DNA of 64,000 nt from positions 248,001-312,000 of the forward strand of contig NZ_PPCW01000004.1 in assembly GCF_002959755.1 (NCBI RefSeq), given 5' to 3'. This DNA is from Veillonella sp. T11011-6 (GTDB lineage Bacteria > Bacillota > Negativicutes > Veillonellales > Veillonellaceae). Below, piece after piece: positions 27,174 to 35,790 of this stretch. Below the pieces are notes generated by a model. That model ran no database searches. It had not been told where the DNA came from and worked only from the letters and a program-made list of their open reading frames with translations. The first letter of the stretch is position 1, and each line of letters begins with the position of its first letter. A program made the position numbers and the translations under genes.

Positions 27174-28733
27174 ATGAAATTTGCCATTAAACATTTATGG
27201 TCTTCGCTGCGGGACCTAGCAACGCAGTCGCCTATATTACTGGCATTAATTGCCATATTTTCATGTACACCGTTGTATATTGAACAAGATTGGTTTGCCG
27301 AAATCGACATTAAGCTATACTCACTGTATTTCTTTATCGTTATATTACAAAGCTATATAACAAGAACCCGAAAGTTTTCCATTTTATATACCTTAGTAAG
27401 TATCGGAATCGGCGTTGGCCTTTATATGATTCACGAAAGCTACGGCTATGTGCGGGGTATTGAACTAGCTACGGAAAACATATCGTACCTATGGCTGTAC
27501 TCCATGATTGCCTTGTATTTCACATCGCCTGGTGAACACTACATCGGTGAAATCATTAACCGCATCAAACGGATTGGCATCACCCTTGTTACGTCTACGC
27601 TATATAACATTGTTATCATCATGAGTTTATGGTTCTTCTTCATCATCGTGGACCAACCATTCAACTTTGAAGAAACCATTTTTAAGGTACTCGCATCCAT
27701 TAATATATTCATTTGTCTATCTATGGTATGTTCTTACAAAGAGGATCCCGCAGGTCCTCCAGCGCCAAACTCATTTTTTACTGTTGTATTCGGCATCATC
27801 TTGCCTAAGGCGTCGATTATTACAGGCATTCTAGCTAATATCTATTTAGTCTTGATTCTGTTAGGGCTTCGAGAAGATACGCGTTTCTTCTATACCTACT
27901 ATCCGTATGTAGCCATTTTCTACCTATTCTACTTGGCTAGCTTTAGATCCAGTGAAAGTAGCAGAACACAGCAAATCCTATGCTTCTTGTTCATTACACT
28001 AACTACACTGTGCTTAGTTCTTATCGGTAAACGTGTGATTAATGAACCAGTTCTCTGGCTCAATACGATTTACGTGAGTGCATTCAATTTAATCTTCTTA
28101 GTACACAATGTATATTCTCTTGTGAAGGGTTTAAAACCTTCTGTACACACAACAGTTATGGCTCTTGCCTTAGGTGCTGTTCTCTTGACGCCATTCATAG
28201 GCTATACAACGTATCGTGAATTTGTGACCTATACTAAAGTCGATGGCGAATGGCATGCAAGCCTACCAATAGCTGCTACCTTTGATTCTAACTTCACAGA
28301 CTACGGCACACCATATGTACCTGTAGATGATTTAAAACTGCCAGATACAAATCCAACAAACGGCAGACGCGTCGAGTATATCAATTTTGATGCTTTGTCT
28401 GCACCAAAGGTTATCTCTATTGCAGGATACGATAAATACATTGAAAACATCGAGTTAATTGTATACGAACAAGATCTTAAAGAATACCAAGTAGAGTCTG
28501 CCAACTTCGACTCCATCTCCTTCAAGTTCCTCAACAACGGCCTTGATTTAGAGGTGTCTCTACCAAATGGAATAACAGAGGTGCATCATATTTATGATAA
28601 GTTCCTTACAGTCGATAAAACAGCTATCGATCCTGTCATTATAGAAGGCAATGGATATAAGCTATTGATTACGTCGTACTTCATAAACCAATTCGATACA
28701 CGTAAACTTAAATTTAACGTACTTTATAATTAA
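27174..28733 (+). CDS. DUF4153-type multi-pass membrane protein
   Basis: A 519-residue protein with about ten predicted membrane segments in the first 350 residues and a soluble C-terminal region of about 160 residues. The pattern fits the DUF4153 family, whose function is unknown. ATG 27174 follows GGGAGAGAACATCT. It is a single-gene unit ending at a shared terminator. Confidence 0.7.
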   Translation: MKFAIKHLWSSLRDLATQSPILLALIAIFSCTPLYIEQDWFAEIDIKLYSLYFFIVILQSYITRTRKFSILYTLVSIGIGVGLYMIHESYGYVRGIELATENISYLWLYSMIALYFTSPGEHYIGEIINRIKRIGITLVTSTLYNIVIIMSLWFFFIIVDQPFNFEETIFKVLASINIFICLSMVCSYKEDPAGPPAPNSFFTVVFGIILPKASIITGILANIYLVLILLGLREDTRFFYTYYPYVAIFYLFYLASFRSSESSRTQQILCFLFITLTTLCLVLIGKRVINEPVLWLNTIYVSAFNLIFLVHNVYSLVKGLKPSVHTTVMALALGAVLLTPFIGYTTYREFVTYTKVDGEWHASLPIAATFDSNFTDYGTPYVPVDDLKLPDTNPTNGRRVEYINFDALSAPKVISIAGYDKYIENIELIVYEQDLKEYQVESANFDSISFKFLNNGLDLEVSLPNGITEVHHIYDKFLTVDKTAIDPVIIEGNGYKLLITSYFINQFDTRKLKFNVLYN

Positions 28734-28781
28734 GCATATAATACAAAATAGTAATAATTACAACATCATATATAATATGAC

Positions 28782-28812
28782 AAAAGTAGTACCCCACAGG
28801 GTACTGCTTTTA
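28782..28812. terminator. Bidirectional terminator between the DUF4153 gene and the flavodoxin gene
   Basis: AAAAGTAGTACCC and GGGTACTGCTTTT pair over 13 bp with one G-U, loop CACA, with T- and A-tracts on the two sides. Confidence 0.8.
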
Positions 28813-28813
28813 T

Positions 28814-29332
28814 TCATCGATCTAACTTGACTAGAATATGTTGGGCAAAATCTTGGGCCGCTTTAAAATCGTCTTCATTTGGATGTACTGCAGCTTGTTT
28901 GTGACGTGCATCGCGATCAGCAGATTGACCGTGGCTATGCCCTTTCGGGAACATCTTGTACATCATTTCGATAACCTTAGGATCTACCTTACCTTGGCAA
29001 ATGAATGTTCCTACAGGCTCTATGCCATCGGGTAAACAATTTGCTGCATTGATTAAGCTCTCCTTAGCATGTGCCATTTGCGGTGGTACGCCAGCTGTAG
29101 CAAACAGAGCAATATGAGGGTTATGTAATATGCCTAGTACATCACGGGCCTCTTTATTAGCTGTCCCTTTATCCACCCAGAATCCTGCAAATACAAGATC
29201 GTAAGATGATAAATCGGACGGCACTTCTTTCATAGATACACATGGTGTACCTGCAGGCAATACGCTAGTAATAGCCTCTGCCACTTGTTTAGTATTTCCC
29301 GTAAGGGATGAATATATAACAATAGACTTCAT
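28814..29332 (-). CDS. Flavodoxin-family protein
   Basis: A 172-residue protein beginning MKSIVIYSSLTGNTKQVAEAI, the FMN phosphate-binding loop of flavodoxins (SSLTGNT). GFWVDKGTANKEARD and FATAGVPP provide the later loops. The His-rich segment GHSHGQSADRDARH near residue 132 resembles the BilS group of flavodoxins. The electron partner is unknown. Confidence 0.82.
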   Translation of the reverse strand: MKSIVIYSSLTGNTKQVAEAITSVLPAGTPCVSMKEVPSDLSSYDLVFAGFWVDKGTANKEARDVLGILHNPHIALFATAGVPPQMAHAKESLINAANCLPDGIEPVGTFICQGKVDPKVIEMMYKMFPKGHSHGQSADRDARHKQAAVHPNEDDFKAAQDFAQHILVKLDR

Positions 29333-29582
29333 GTCTTACCTCCTATTTACTATATATCTATTATAGGACATGTATGACATGCTTTTAATAAAATAAATCA
29401 CAATAGTATACAGAACGATATAGAACGGAATTTTATATACTGCCACGTACTATTTTACTATTCTCAAAAGAGATATAGCATTCAAAATCATCATATATGC
29501 ATCCCATATAGTATTTTCTAGTATTTATAACTATATCGATAAATTTAAGCATACTATATTTATAAATTTCTAAATGTCAATA

Positions 29583-29671
29583 TTGAATGTATAGATTTTT
29601 TTCGCTATAATCGTAACATAATGTATAAGATTAATAGGAAAACTACAACATATAGTAGTTTTCTTATTTTT
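29583..29671 (+). promoter_or_regulatory. nrdAB promoter with early leader terminator
   Basis: TTGAAT (29583-29588) and TATAAT (29606-29611) are separated by 17 bases. About 20 bases past the expected start, GAAAACTAC and GTAGTTTTC form a 9-bp hairpin (29638-29663) followed by TTATTTTT, a small intrinsic terminator some 100 bases before nrdA. Downstream, AGATTA/TAATCT elements recur (29675, 29712, 29731), and TATACT/TTATAT boxes could form a second promoter. No clear NrdR box pair was recognised. The stretch 29340-29580 is AT-rich with nothing else supported. Confidence 0.5.
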
Positions 29672-29772
29672 CTGATTAGATTTAACTTAAAGATATTTTA
29701 TACTTTTCAGTCTAATCTTATATATGCTTAGATTAACAGTTTTATTACTTTTAAGACTCAAGGGGAACAGTA

Positions 29773-32055
29773 ATGGAGATTATGATCAAGAAACGGGATG
29801 GCCATTTCGAGCCTTTATCCGTTGAAAAAACGAAACGTATGATTGCCTTCGCATGTTTGGGGTTAGATTCTTGTGATCCACTAGAATTGGAGTTAGATGC
29901 GAAGTTACAATTCGTTGATGGCATGACTACTAAAGAGATTCAAAAAACTTTAGTACAAACTGCTATCGAAAAGGTTATCTCTAAAAAAGACGACGGTTTC
30001 GGCAACCAAGTTAATAAAATGAACCAAGATTGGCAGTTTGTAGCAGCTCGCCTCTTCTTGTTCGATCTCTATAAAGAAGCCGCTATCACTCGTCGTTATA
30101 AAGCATTCGGTTATGGCAACTTCCCAAATCTTGTACACATGCTTGTAGAAGAGAAAAAATACGCTGACTTCTTCGTTACAGAATATACACCTGATGAATT
30201 GCAAGAGTTAGGCGATTACATCAAACCTAAGCGCGACTACCTCTTCAACTATGAAGGTCTTAAATTATTGGCTGACCGTTACTTGGTAAAAGGCTTCAAC
30301 AAAGAAATCTTTGAATTGCCACAAGAACGCTTCATGGCTATAGCAATGCACTTGGCATTGGTAGAGGGTGAAAACAAAGTAGAATACGCTAAGAAATTCT
30401 ACGATTTGATGAGCCAGTTAAAAATGACAACAGCTACACCTACATTGGCAAACGCTGGTACACCATTCCATCAGTTGTCCTCTTGCTTTATCTCTGGTGT
30501 AGATGATAACTTATGGTCCATTTACGATGTAAACAGCAAATTCTCCCGCGTATCTAAACACGGTGGTGCTCTTGGTATCTACCTTGGTAAAGTTCGTGCA
30601 TTGAACTCCGATATCCGCGGTTTCAAAAACTCCTCTGGTGGCGTTATTCCTTGGATCCGTTTATACAACGATACAGCGGTTGCAGTAGACCAATTGGGTA
30701 AACGCAAAGGCGGTGCTACAGTAACACTCGATATTTGGCACAAAGACTTCTACGAATTCGTAGAGCTTCGTACAAATAATGGTGACGACCGTCGTAAAGC
30801 ACACGATATCTTCCCTGCTATCTCTGTTCCAAACATCTTCATGGAACGCATGATCGGCCGTGAAAACTTCACCCTCTTCGACCCTCATGAAATCTTGGCT
30901 GTAAAAGGCTATGCTCTAGAGGACTTCTACGACACAGACGATAACAAAGAGTTCACAAAACGTTACCTTGAATGTGAACAAGATCCGAACTTACACGGCA
31001 TCGAAGTGCCAGCACTAGACATGATGAAAAAAATCATGCGCTCTGCTGTTGAAACTGGTACACCATTCATCTTCTTCCGCGACACTGTAAACGCTGCAAA
31101 CCCTAACAAACATGCAGGTATGATTTACGCGTCCAACTTGTGCCACGAAATTGCACAAAACGTTGGCTTCACAAACCTTGCTGAAGAAATCATCAACGAA
31201 GACGGCACTATCACTACAAAAACAAATACAGGCGACATGGTTACATGTAACTTGAACTCCATCAGCCTTGGCCGTATTTCTGACGAAGAATTGGAAGAAA
31301 ATATCGCTCTTCAAATCCGCATGTTAGACAATGTTATTTCTATCAACCAAGCACCAGTTCCAGAATCTCGCATGACTTCTGATAAATACCGTGCTATTGG
31401 TCTTGGTACTTCTGGTTACCACCATTACCTTGTAAACCACGATATCCAATGGGAATCTGATGAGCACATTGAAGTAGCAGATAAATTGTTCGAAAACATC
31501 GCGTACTATTCCATCAAAGCTTCCATGGAATTGGCTAAAGAAAAATGTGCATACCCTGCATTCAAAGGTTCCGAATGGGAAACTGGTGCATACTTCACGC
31601 GTCGTGGCTACACATCTGATCGTTGGAAACAATTGGCTGCAGACGTTGCTAAATACGGTATCCGCAATGGTTACTTGATGGCTGTAGCGCCTACCGGTTC
31701 TACTTCCAACATTGCAAATACTACAGCTGGTATCGACCCTATCTTCAAAAAATTCTTTATCGAAGAGAAGAAAGGTTCTTTCACACCAAAAACTGCACCA
31801 GATTTGAACAACAAAACATTCTGGCTCTACAAAGAGGCGCATACAATCGACCAACAATGGTCCATCAAAGCTTGTGGAGTACGTCAACGTCATATTGACC
31901 AAGCACAATCTTTCAACTTGTATATCACACCTCAAATGAAAGCAAAAGAAATTCTAGACCTATACGTTGAGGCTTACAAACAAGGTATCAAAACAATCTA
32001 CTACATCCGTAATCAATCCCTTGAAATGGATGAGTGCACTAGCTGCTCCTCCTAA
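29773..32055 (+). CDS. nrdA: Ribonucleoside-diphosphate reductase alpha subunit (class Ia)
   Basis: A 760-residue catalytic subunit that reduces ribonucleotides to deoxyribonucleotides. The N-terminal ATP-cone (from IKKRDGHFEPLSVEKTKRMI) is the allosteric activity site. Redox cysteines are visible in QLSSCFISG and TCNLNSISLG, the thiyl-radical Cys with its Glu in SNLCHEIAQ, and the C-terminal CxxC in DECTSCSS. ATG 29773 has AGGGGA six bases upstream; a second ATG at 29782 is also possible. It is co-transcribed with nrdB 74 bases downstream. Confidence 0.93.
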   Translation: MEIMIKKRDGHFEPLSVEKTKRMIAFACLGLDSCDPLELELDAKLQFVDGMTTKEIQKTLVQTAIEKVISKKDDGFGNQVNKMNQDWQFVAARLFLFDLYKEAAITRRYKAFGYGNFPNLVHMLVEEKKYADFFVTEYTPDELQELGDYIKPKRDYLFNYEGLKLLADRYLVKGFNKEIFELPQERFMAIAMHLALVEGENKVEYAKKFYDLMSQLKMTTATPTLANAGTPFHQLSSCFISGVDDNLWSIYDVNSKFSRVSKHGGALGIYLGKVRALNSDIRGFKNSSGGVIPWIRLYNDTAVAVDQLGKRKGGATVTLDIWHKDFYEFVELRTNNGDDRRKAHDIFPAISVPNIFMERMIGRENFTLFDPHEILAVKGYALEDFYDTDDNKEFTKRYLECEQDPNLHGIEVPALDMMKKIMRSAVETGTPFIFFRDTVNAANPNKHAGMIYASNLCHEIAQNVGFTNLAEEIINEDGTITTKTNTGDMVTCNLNSISLGRISDEELEENIALQIRMLDNVISINQAPVPESRMTSDKYRAIGLGTSGYHHYLVNHDIQWESDEHIEVADKLFENIAYYSIKASMELAKEKCAYPAFKGSEWETGAYFTRRGYTSDRWKQLAADVAKYGIRNGYLMAVAPTGSTSNIANTTAGIDPIFKKFFIEEKKGSFTPKTAPDLNNKTFWLYKEAHTIDQQWSIKACGVRQRHIDQAQSFNLYITPQMKAKEILDLYVEAYKQGIKTIYYIRNQSLEMDECTSCSS

Positions 32056-32129
32056 TACGAGATGTGTATATAAATCTGATGACGACCTATAGCAGTATAG
32101 GTCGCATCGTTGTATAAAGGAGTCCTACT

Positions 32130-33158
32130 ATGGATAAAAAACTGATTTTCAACGAACATGGTGAACGTGGCACGCAATCTATGATTGGCGGCAACACCAC
32201 AAACCTTCGCGAATGGAACCGTATCAAGTACGACTGGGCGAACCAAATGTACCGTACAATGCTCAACAACTTCTGGATTCCTGAAGAGATTTCCTTGAAC
32301 GAAGACGTTAAGCAATTCCCATACTTAACAGATTACGAACGCCGTGCATTCGACAAAATTATTGCATTCTTGAACTTCCTTGATTCTATTCAATCTGAAA
32401 ACTTACCTAACTTGAGCCGTTATATTACAGCATCTGAAGTGGCATCTTTATTGAATATCCAAGCATTCCAAGAAGAAATTCACGCTCAAAGTTATTCCTA
32501 CATTTTGGACACTGTAACAAATCCTATTACACGTGACAAAATTTATGACGAATGGCGTACAGATAAGACATTGCTTGCTCGTAACCGCTTTATCGCCGAT
32601 GCATACCAACGTTTCAGCGACGATCCTAGCGAAGCAAACCTTATCCACACAATCATCGCCAACTATATCTTAGAAGGTATCTACTTCTACTCTGGTTTTA
32701 GCTTCTTCTACACTTTGGCACGCCAAGGTAAAATGACAGCTACATCCACTATTTTCAAATATATCAACCGCGACGAAGTAACTCATCTTGTATTGTTCCA
32801 AAACATCATCCGCGAGTTACGGCGTGAACGCCCTGACTTGTTCACGCCTGAACTGGAAGCGAAAATCACTGACATGATTCGCCAAGGTGCAGAAAACGAA
32901 ATCGCTTGGGGTCAATACATCACTGATGATAAAATCCTCGGCCTTAACAACGTTCTTATTGAACGCTATATCAAATACCTTGCCAATATCCGCTTAGAAG
33001 CAATCGGCTTGCCTCACCTATACCCTGAAATCAAGGACAATCCAATGGAATGGATTGAAAGCTTCTCCAACTTGAATAGCACAAAAACTGACTTCTTCGA
33101 AGCAAAAGTTACAAACTATACAAAAGCAGCGGCATTTGATTTCGATGATTTAGAATAA
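32130..33158 (+). CDS. nrdB: Ribonucleoside-diphosphate reductase beta subunit (class Ia)
   Basis: A 342-residue radical-generating subunit. The diiron ligands and radical site are recognisable: LDSIQSENL (Asp), FQEEIHAQSY with Glu, His and the radical Tyr in the spacing of class Ia enzymes, and NRDEVTHLVLFQ (Glu, His) later. The radical tyrosine means the enzyme needs oxygen for activation, notable in a mainly anaerobic lineage. AAAGGAG precedes the ATG. A relic of its 3' end occurs at 34025-34066. Confidence 0.93.
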   Translation: MDKKLIFNEHGERGTQSMIGGNTTNLREWNRIKYDWANQMYRTMLNNFWIPEEISLNEDVKQFPYLTDYERRAFDKIIAFLNFLDSIQSENLPNLSRYITASEVASLLNIQAFQEEIHAQSYSYILDTVTNPITRDKIYDEWRTDKTLLARNRFIADAYQRFSDDPSEANLIHTIIANYILEGIYFYSGFSFFYTLARQGKMTATSTIFKYINRDEVTHLVLFQNIIRELRRERPDLFTPELEAKITDMIRQGAENEIAWGQYITDDKILGLNNVLIERYIKYLANIRLEAIGLPHLYPEIKDNPMEWIESFSNLNSTKTDFFEAKVTNYTKAAAFDFDDLE

Positions 33159-33176
33159 TAAAAAAAATGATAAAAG

Positions 33177-33212
33177 AAAAAGTGATTCTCACGGTGGGAG
33201 AATCACTTTTTT
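33177..33212. terminator. Terminator of nrdAB, bidirectional
   Basis: AAAAAGTGATTCTC and GAGAATCACTTTTT make a 14-bp stem with loop ACGGTGG and T/A-tracts on both sides. It serves nrdB and the converging rubredoxin-fusion gene. Confidence 0.9.
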
Positions 33213-33241
33213 CATTATAAAGGTTATTCAGTTAATAACGG

Positions 33242-33880
33242 TTAGCCAGCTGTATATGGGCCGAATCGACCTGCAAATAGATAGGACCCCATTTTACCAA
33301 GTTTGGCAGCAAAGATAGAAGCTACAATACCTAAAATAATCATAATCCATGCGTTATCAGCATTTACACCGTTAGCAATAGCGATGTAGGCTTGTGCACA
33401 GGAAAGAATAAAGTAGATAACTGTTAAGTAAATCTTTGCTTTAGGAATTTTAGATGTTCCTTTTTTGTAACGTAATTTACTACCAATATAACCAGAAATA
33501 CCACCAATAATAACGAGAAGTGGTAAAATCATTACTACTAATGTAATGGCAGGAAATAATACATTTGCAATAGATGGAATCAACAATGCAATAACAGGTA
33601 CTAAGAAAGAAGCTGCTGTTGCTGCGATTGGGAAATGTACCGCAATTGGATGTAAATGAAGATCTAGCAATTTTTCACGTTTTGAATCAATGCGACGTGG
33701 CTTGTAATCCATCCAAACTGTTGGAGGAAAACCACATGTTGGACAAGGTTGATCCCTGTACTTAGCATCCTCAATATATCCGCATACACGGCAAATTATC
33801 CATTCAGTACCTTGTTCAGGTATTGGTTTAGCTGCGGTAGAACTTGTTGCTGCCGTAGCTGCTTTTTGTTCTGCTGTCAT
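33242..33880 (-). CDS. Rubredoxin-like domain fused to a DUF2231-type membrane domain
   Basis: A 212-residue protein. Residues 25-58 form a rubredoxin-type metal knuckle pair (CRVCGY and CPTCGFP), which would bind one iron or zinc. Residues 75-210 form a membrane domain with four to five hydrophobic segments and the motif HLHPIAVHFPIA near residue 75, like the histidine-rich start of DUF2231-type proteins. The layout suggests a membrane-bound electron carrier; the function is not known. Its promoter carries a PerR/Fur-type palindrome, which points to a role in oxidative or iron stress. Confidence 0.7.
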   Translation of the reverse strand: MTAEQKAATAATSSTAAKPIPEQGTEWIICRVCGYIEDAKYRDQPCPTCGFPPTVWMDYKPRRIDSKREKLLDLHLHPIAVHFPIAATAASFLVPVIALLIPSIANVLFPAITLVVMILPLLVIIGGISGYIGSKLRYKKGTSKIPKAKIYLTVIYFILSCAQAYIAIANGVNADNAWIMIILGIVASIFAAKLGKMGSYLFAGRFGPYTAG

Positions 33881-33907
33881 AATGAAATCTCCTTACTTAA
33901 GAAATTC

Positions 33908-33936
33908 TATATAATTAAATAATGATTATTATTCAA
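33908..33936 (-). promoter_or_regulatory. Promoter with PerR/Fur-like operator
   Basis: On the minus strand TTGAAT (33936-33931) and TATATA (33913-33908) are 17 bases apart. The spacer contains the palindrome AATAATGATTATT (33918-33930), which matches the core of PerR and Fur boxes (ATAATNATTAT). The placement is typical for a repressor site. Which of the two regulators binds cannot be told. Confidence 0.6.
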
Positions 33937-34024
33937 TTATATTATAACATAATTCACTAAGTAGAAGTAAAATTAATATTCTTATCAAAAAATTAAATAT
34001 ATCATGCTGCTAACGTACCTATAA

Positions 34025-34066
34025 TCAAAGGTAGCGGTATTTGATTTCGATAAATTAGAATACTAA
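34025..34066 (+). pseudogene. Relic of the nrdB 3' end
   Basis: The last 13 codons (SKVAVFDFDKLEY then TAA) match the nrdB C-terminus (KAAAFDFDDLE). At DNA level 26 of 29 bases agree in the core stretch starting GCGG. Weaker similarity extends about 25 bases upstream. No start codon or ribosome site is present. It lies 870 bases past nrdB and is followed by its own terminator, as nrdB is. Confidence 0.6.
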
Positions 34067-34070
34067 GAAA

Positions 34071-34110
34071 AAAGATACCCAATCCAGATCTTTGAATTGG
34101 GTATCTTTTT
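34071..34110. terminator. Terminator after the nrdB relic
   Basis: AAAGATACCCAAT and ATTGGGTATCTTT pair over 13 bp, followed by TT on plus and an A/T-rich run on minus. The 200 bases between it and 34318 carry only an unconvincing short frame with a TTG start. Confidence 0.75.
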
Positions 34111-34317
34111 ATCGTTTATATTTAGAAATAGTCCCCAACGCCACCCTCGTTTTTACAGTCGACACGTGGTAATACATTATAAATTGTATCAATACATTTG
34201 TGCACAAATAGGCCTACACTGTAGATTCGCATTCGCCCCATGAATGTATTCATAAAACGCTTGGTAAAAGCAAAAGTTTTGTGTCCACCCTGTATCAAAC
34301 TACCAACTATATAGATA

Positions 34318-34776
34318 TTAGCTTTCAATCAATTCGGTGGTCCAGTTAGCAGACTGTAATAGATTGTCTAATAAACGAACTTGTTTTGCGATGTAATCAG
34401 CTTCTTTTTGGATATCTTTGACATTGACGGTCGGGATTAATTTGATTTCAGACCCTCTCGCACGAAAATTGATACTACCTGCGCTAGACGCCAATGTCCG
34501 ATAAGCACTTAGACGCAATGCAGCACTATCTTTTTCCGCAATAATTTCAGTAATAGAGCGACCTTCTACAATAGTTTTACAATTTGTTAAATTAATATCT
34601 GCAATTAACTTTTGAAGTCTAGTTACACATTGATCTAATGCTTTCAAGAGCTCTTCAGGGTTCTCATTTGGTGCTTCCCCTTCTTGCACTAAACTATTTT
34701 GAGTCAAACGAAGCTCTAAATCGCTTATTTTATAATTCAAATCAGCTCGCTCTTGTAATGCTTCCGCTAGTTTCAT
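34318..34776 (-). CDS. DIP1984-family protein
   Basis: A 152-residue, largely helical protein starting MKLAEALQERADLNYKISDL. It contains the N-terminal coiled-coil region and the LRLSAYRTLASSAG segment that mark the DIP1984 (septicolysin-like) family. The molecular function is unknown. GAGGTG precedes the ATG. It is a single-gene unit. Confidence 0.7.
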   Translation of the reverse strand: MKLAEALQERADLNYKISDLELRLTQNSLVQEGEAPNENPEELLKALDQCVTRLQKLIADINLTNCKTIVEGRSITEIIAEKDSAALRLSAYRTLASSAGSINFRARGSEIKLIPTVNVKDIQKEADYIAKQVRLLDNLLQSANWTTELIES

Positions 34777-34895
34777 GAATTTTCACCTCACAACCAAAAA
34801 TATATTACCTTACCTATTTATTACCTATTTTCCATTACGAATCTTATAGGAATCTATTTCATATAAGTATCCACTTATTGTTATCTTATAACGAC

Positions 34896-35312
34896 TTATA
34901 AAACCTTCCTCATCAAGATATGAGGGCAACCTTCATCGAGATATTCCTCTCCTTCTGCCTTATAGCCAAGGGATTCGTAGAATGCTTTTGCCTGCACTTG
35001 TGCAGATAAGGAGCAAGTTTTATATCCATCGCGACGAATAGCATTTTCAGCAGCCATCATAATTTTAGTGCCTAGATGTTGTCCTCGATATAACTTACGT
35101 ACCGCCATACGGCCAATATGGGCATCTCCAGCTACGTCACTAGGAAAATATCGGCACGTGCCAGCTGGCTTACCATCTATGGATAAGAGGACAAATTTTG
35201 CAGTCTCATCGATTTCATCAAACTCGTCTTCAAAACCCTGTTCCTTCATAAACACATCAATGCGTATTTGTTTTATTTCATCAGTTATATGATCTAAGAT
35301 TTGAATAATCAT
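34896..35312 (-). CDS. GNAT-family N-acetyltransferase
   Basis: A 138-residue acetyltransferase. The acetyl-CoA loop is IGRMAVRKLYRGQHLGTKIM (Q/RxxGxG/A-like, here RGQHLG), followed by AKAFYESLGYKAEGEEYLDEGCPHILM, the typical C-terminal half. It resembles ElaA-type proteins. The substrate is unknown. Confidence 0.85.
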   Translation of the reverse strand: MIIQILDHITDEIKQIRIDVFMKEQGFEDEFDEIDETAKFVLLSIDGKPAGTCRYFPSDVAGDAHIGRMAVRKLYRGQHLGTKIMMAAENAIRRDGYKTCSLSAQVQAKAFYESLGYKAEGEEYLDEGCPHILMRKVL

Positions 35313-35503
35313 AGGTAACCCTTTCGCAGAATAAGTATATTTATAAAAATCGATTTAAGCTTATTACGAAACATAATATAAACACTGAAAACTTCTTATT
35401 TTTATTATATCAAAAACACGCTTAATTCCAACAAACATCTTAAATTCTATTAATTCCCACAGCCAAAATATTTTAAAACTTCTATGAAATTCATTTTTAG
35501 GTA

Positions 35504-35533
35504 TTGCATAATTTTATCATTTGGGTTTATACT
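35504..35533 (+). promoter_or_regulatory. Promoter of the aromatic biosynthesis operon
   Basis: TTGCAT (35504-35509) and TATACT (35528-35533) with an 18-base spacer, placed 34 bases before the leader-peptide ATG. The region 35313-35500 upstream is AT-rich without other supported features. Confidence 0.6.
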
Positions 35534-35566
35534 ATACCCATAATTTTTAGAAAGGAGCAACCAAAG

Positions 35567-35656
35567 ATGACTAACCAAATTAGCTTAGCTACAAAACAAT
35601 ACTTTTATTGGTTCTTTATCCAACGTACGGGTAAGGAACTATTTGTGGTACGCTAA
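35567..35656 (+). CDS. Aromatic-operon leader peptide
   Basis: A 29-residue reading frame from ATG 35567 (AAAGGAG upstream) to TAA 35656. Residues 12-17 are YFYWFF, six aromatic residues in a row (Tyr, Phe, Tyr, Trp, Phe, Phe), as expected of a ribosome-stalling leader that senses charged aromatic tRNAs. An intrinsic terminator follows 36 bases after the stop, then the aroF-aroB-aroA-aroC-pheA-aroE/K genes. This is a classic attenuation layout. The peptide itself has no expected activity. Confidence 0.85.
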   Translation: MTNQISLATKQYFYWFFIQRTGKELFVVR

Positions 35657-35731
35657 TTAAGATTGAGTCATTATTAGTTGCTTAGAATAGTAAAAGGGCT
35701 GCCCGTATTAGACTACGGGTAGCCCTTTTTT
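35625..35731 (+). terminator. Attenuator: terminator with competing antiterminator
   Basis: The terminator is a 15-bp stem (35693-35707 with 35714-35728), loop TTAGAC, then TTT. The leader-peptide coding region contains GTACGGGTA (35625-35633), which repeats the sequence of the terminator's 3' arm and can pair with TGCCCGTAT (35700-35708) of its 5' arm over nine positions, two of them G-U. The two pairings exclude each other. The antiterminator arm begins seven bases after the last aromatic codon, so a stalled ribosome could decide the outcome. Confidence 0.75.
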
Positions 35732-35790
35732 GTTTGCTATCCCGTATGGTGAGCCCTACTATTCACTGTAGTATACAAGGAGGATTTATC

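Noticed and set aside
34122-34328. A 68-codon frame after the DIP1984 gene on the minus strand
   Set aside because: It begins with TTG inside the end of the DIP1984 gene with no ribosome site, matches no family I recognise and has unusual composition. It may be a degenerate remnant, but there is too little to call a gene.
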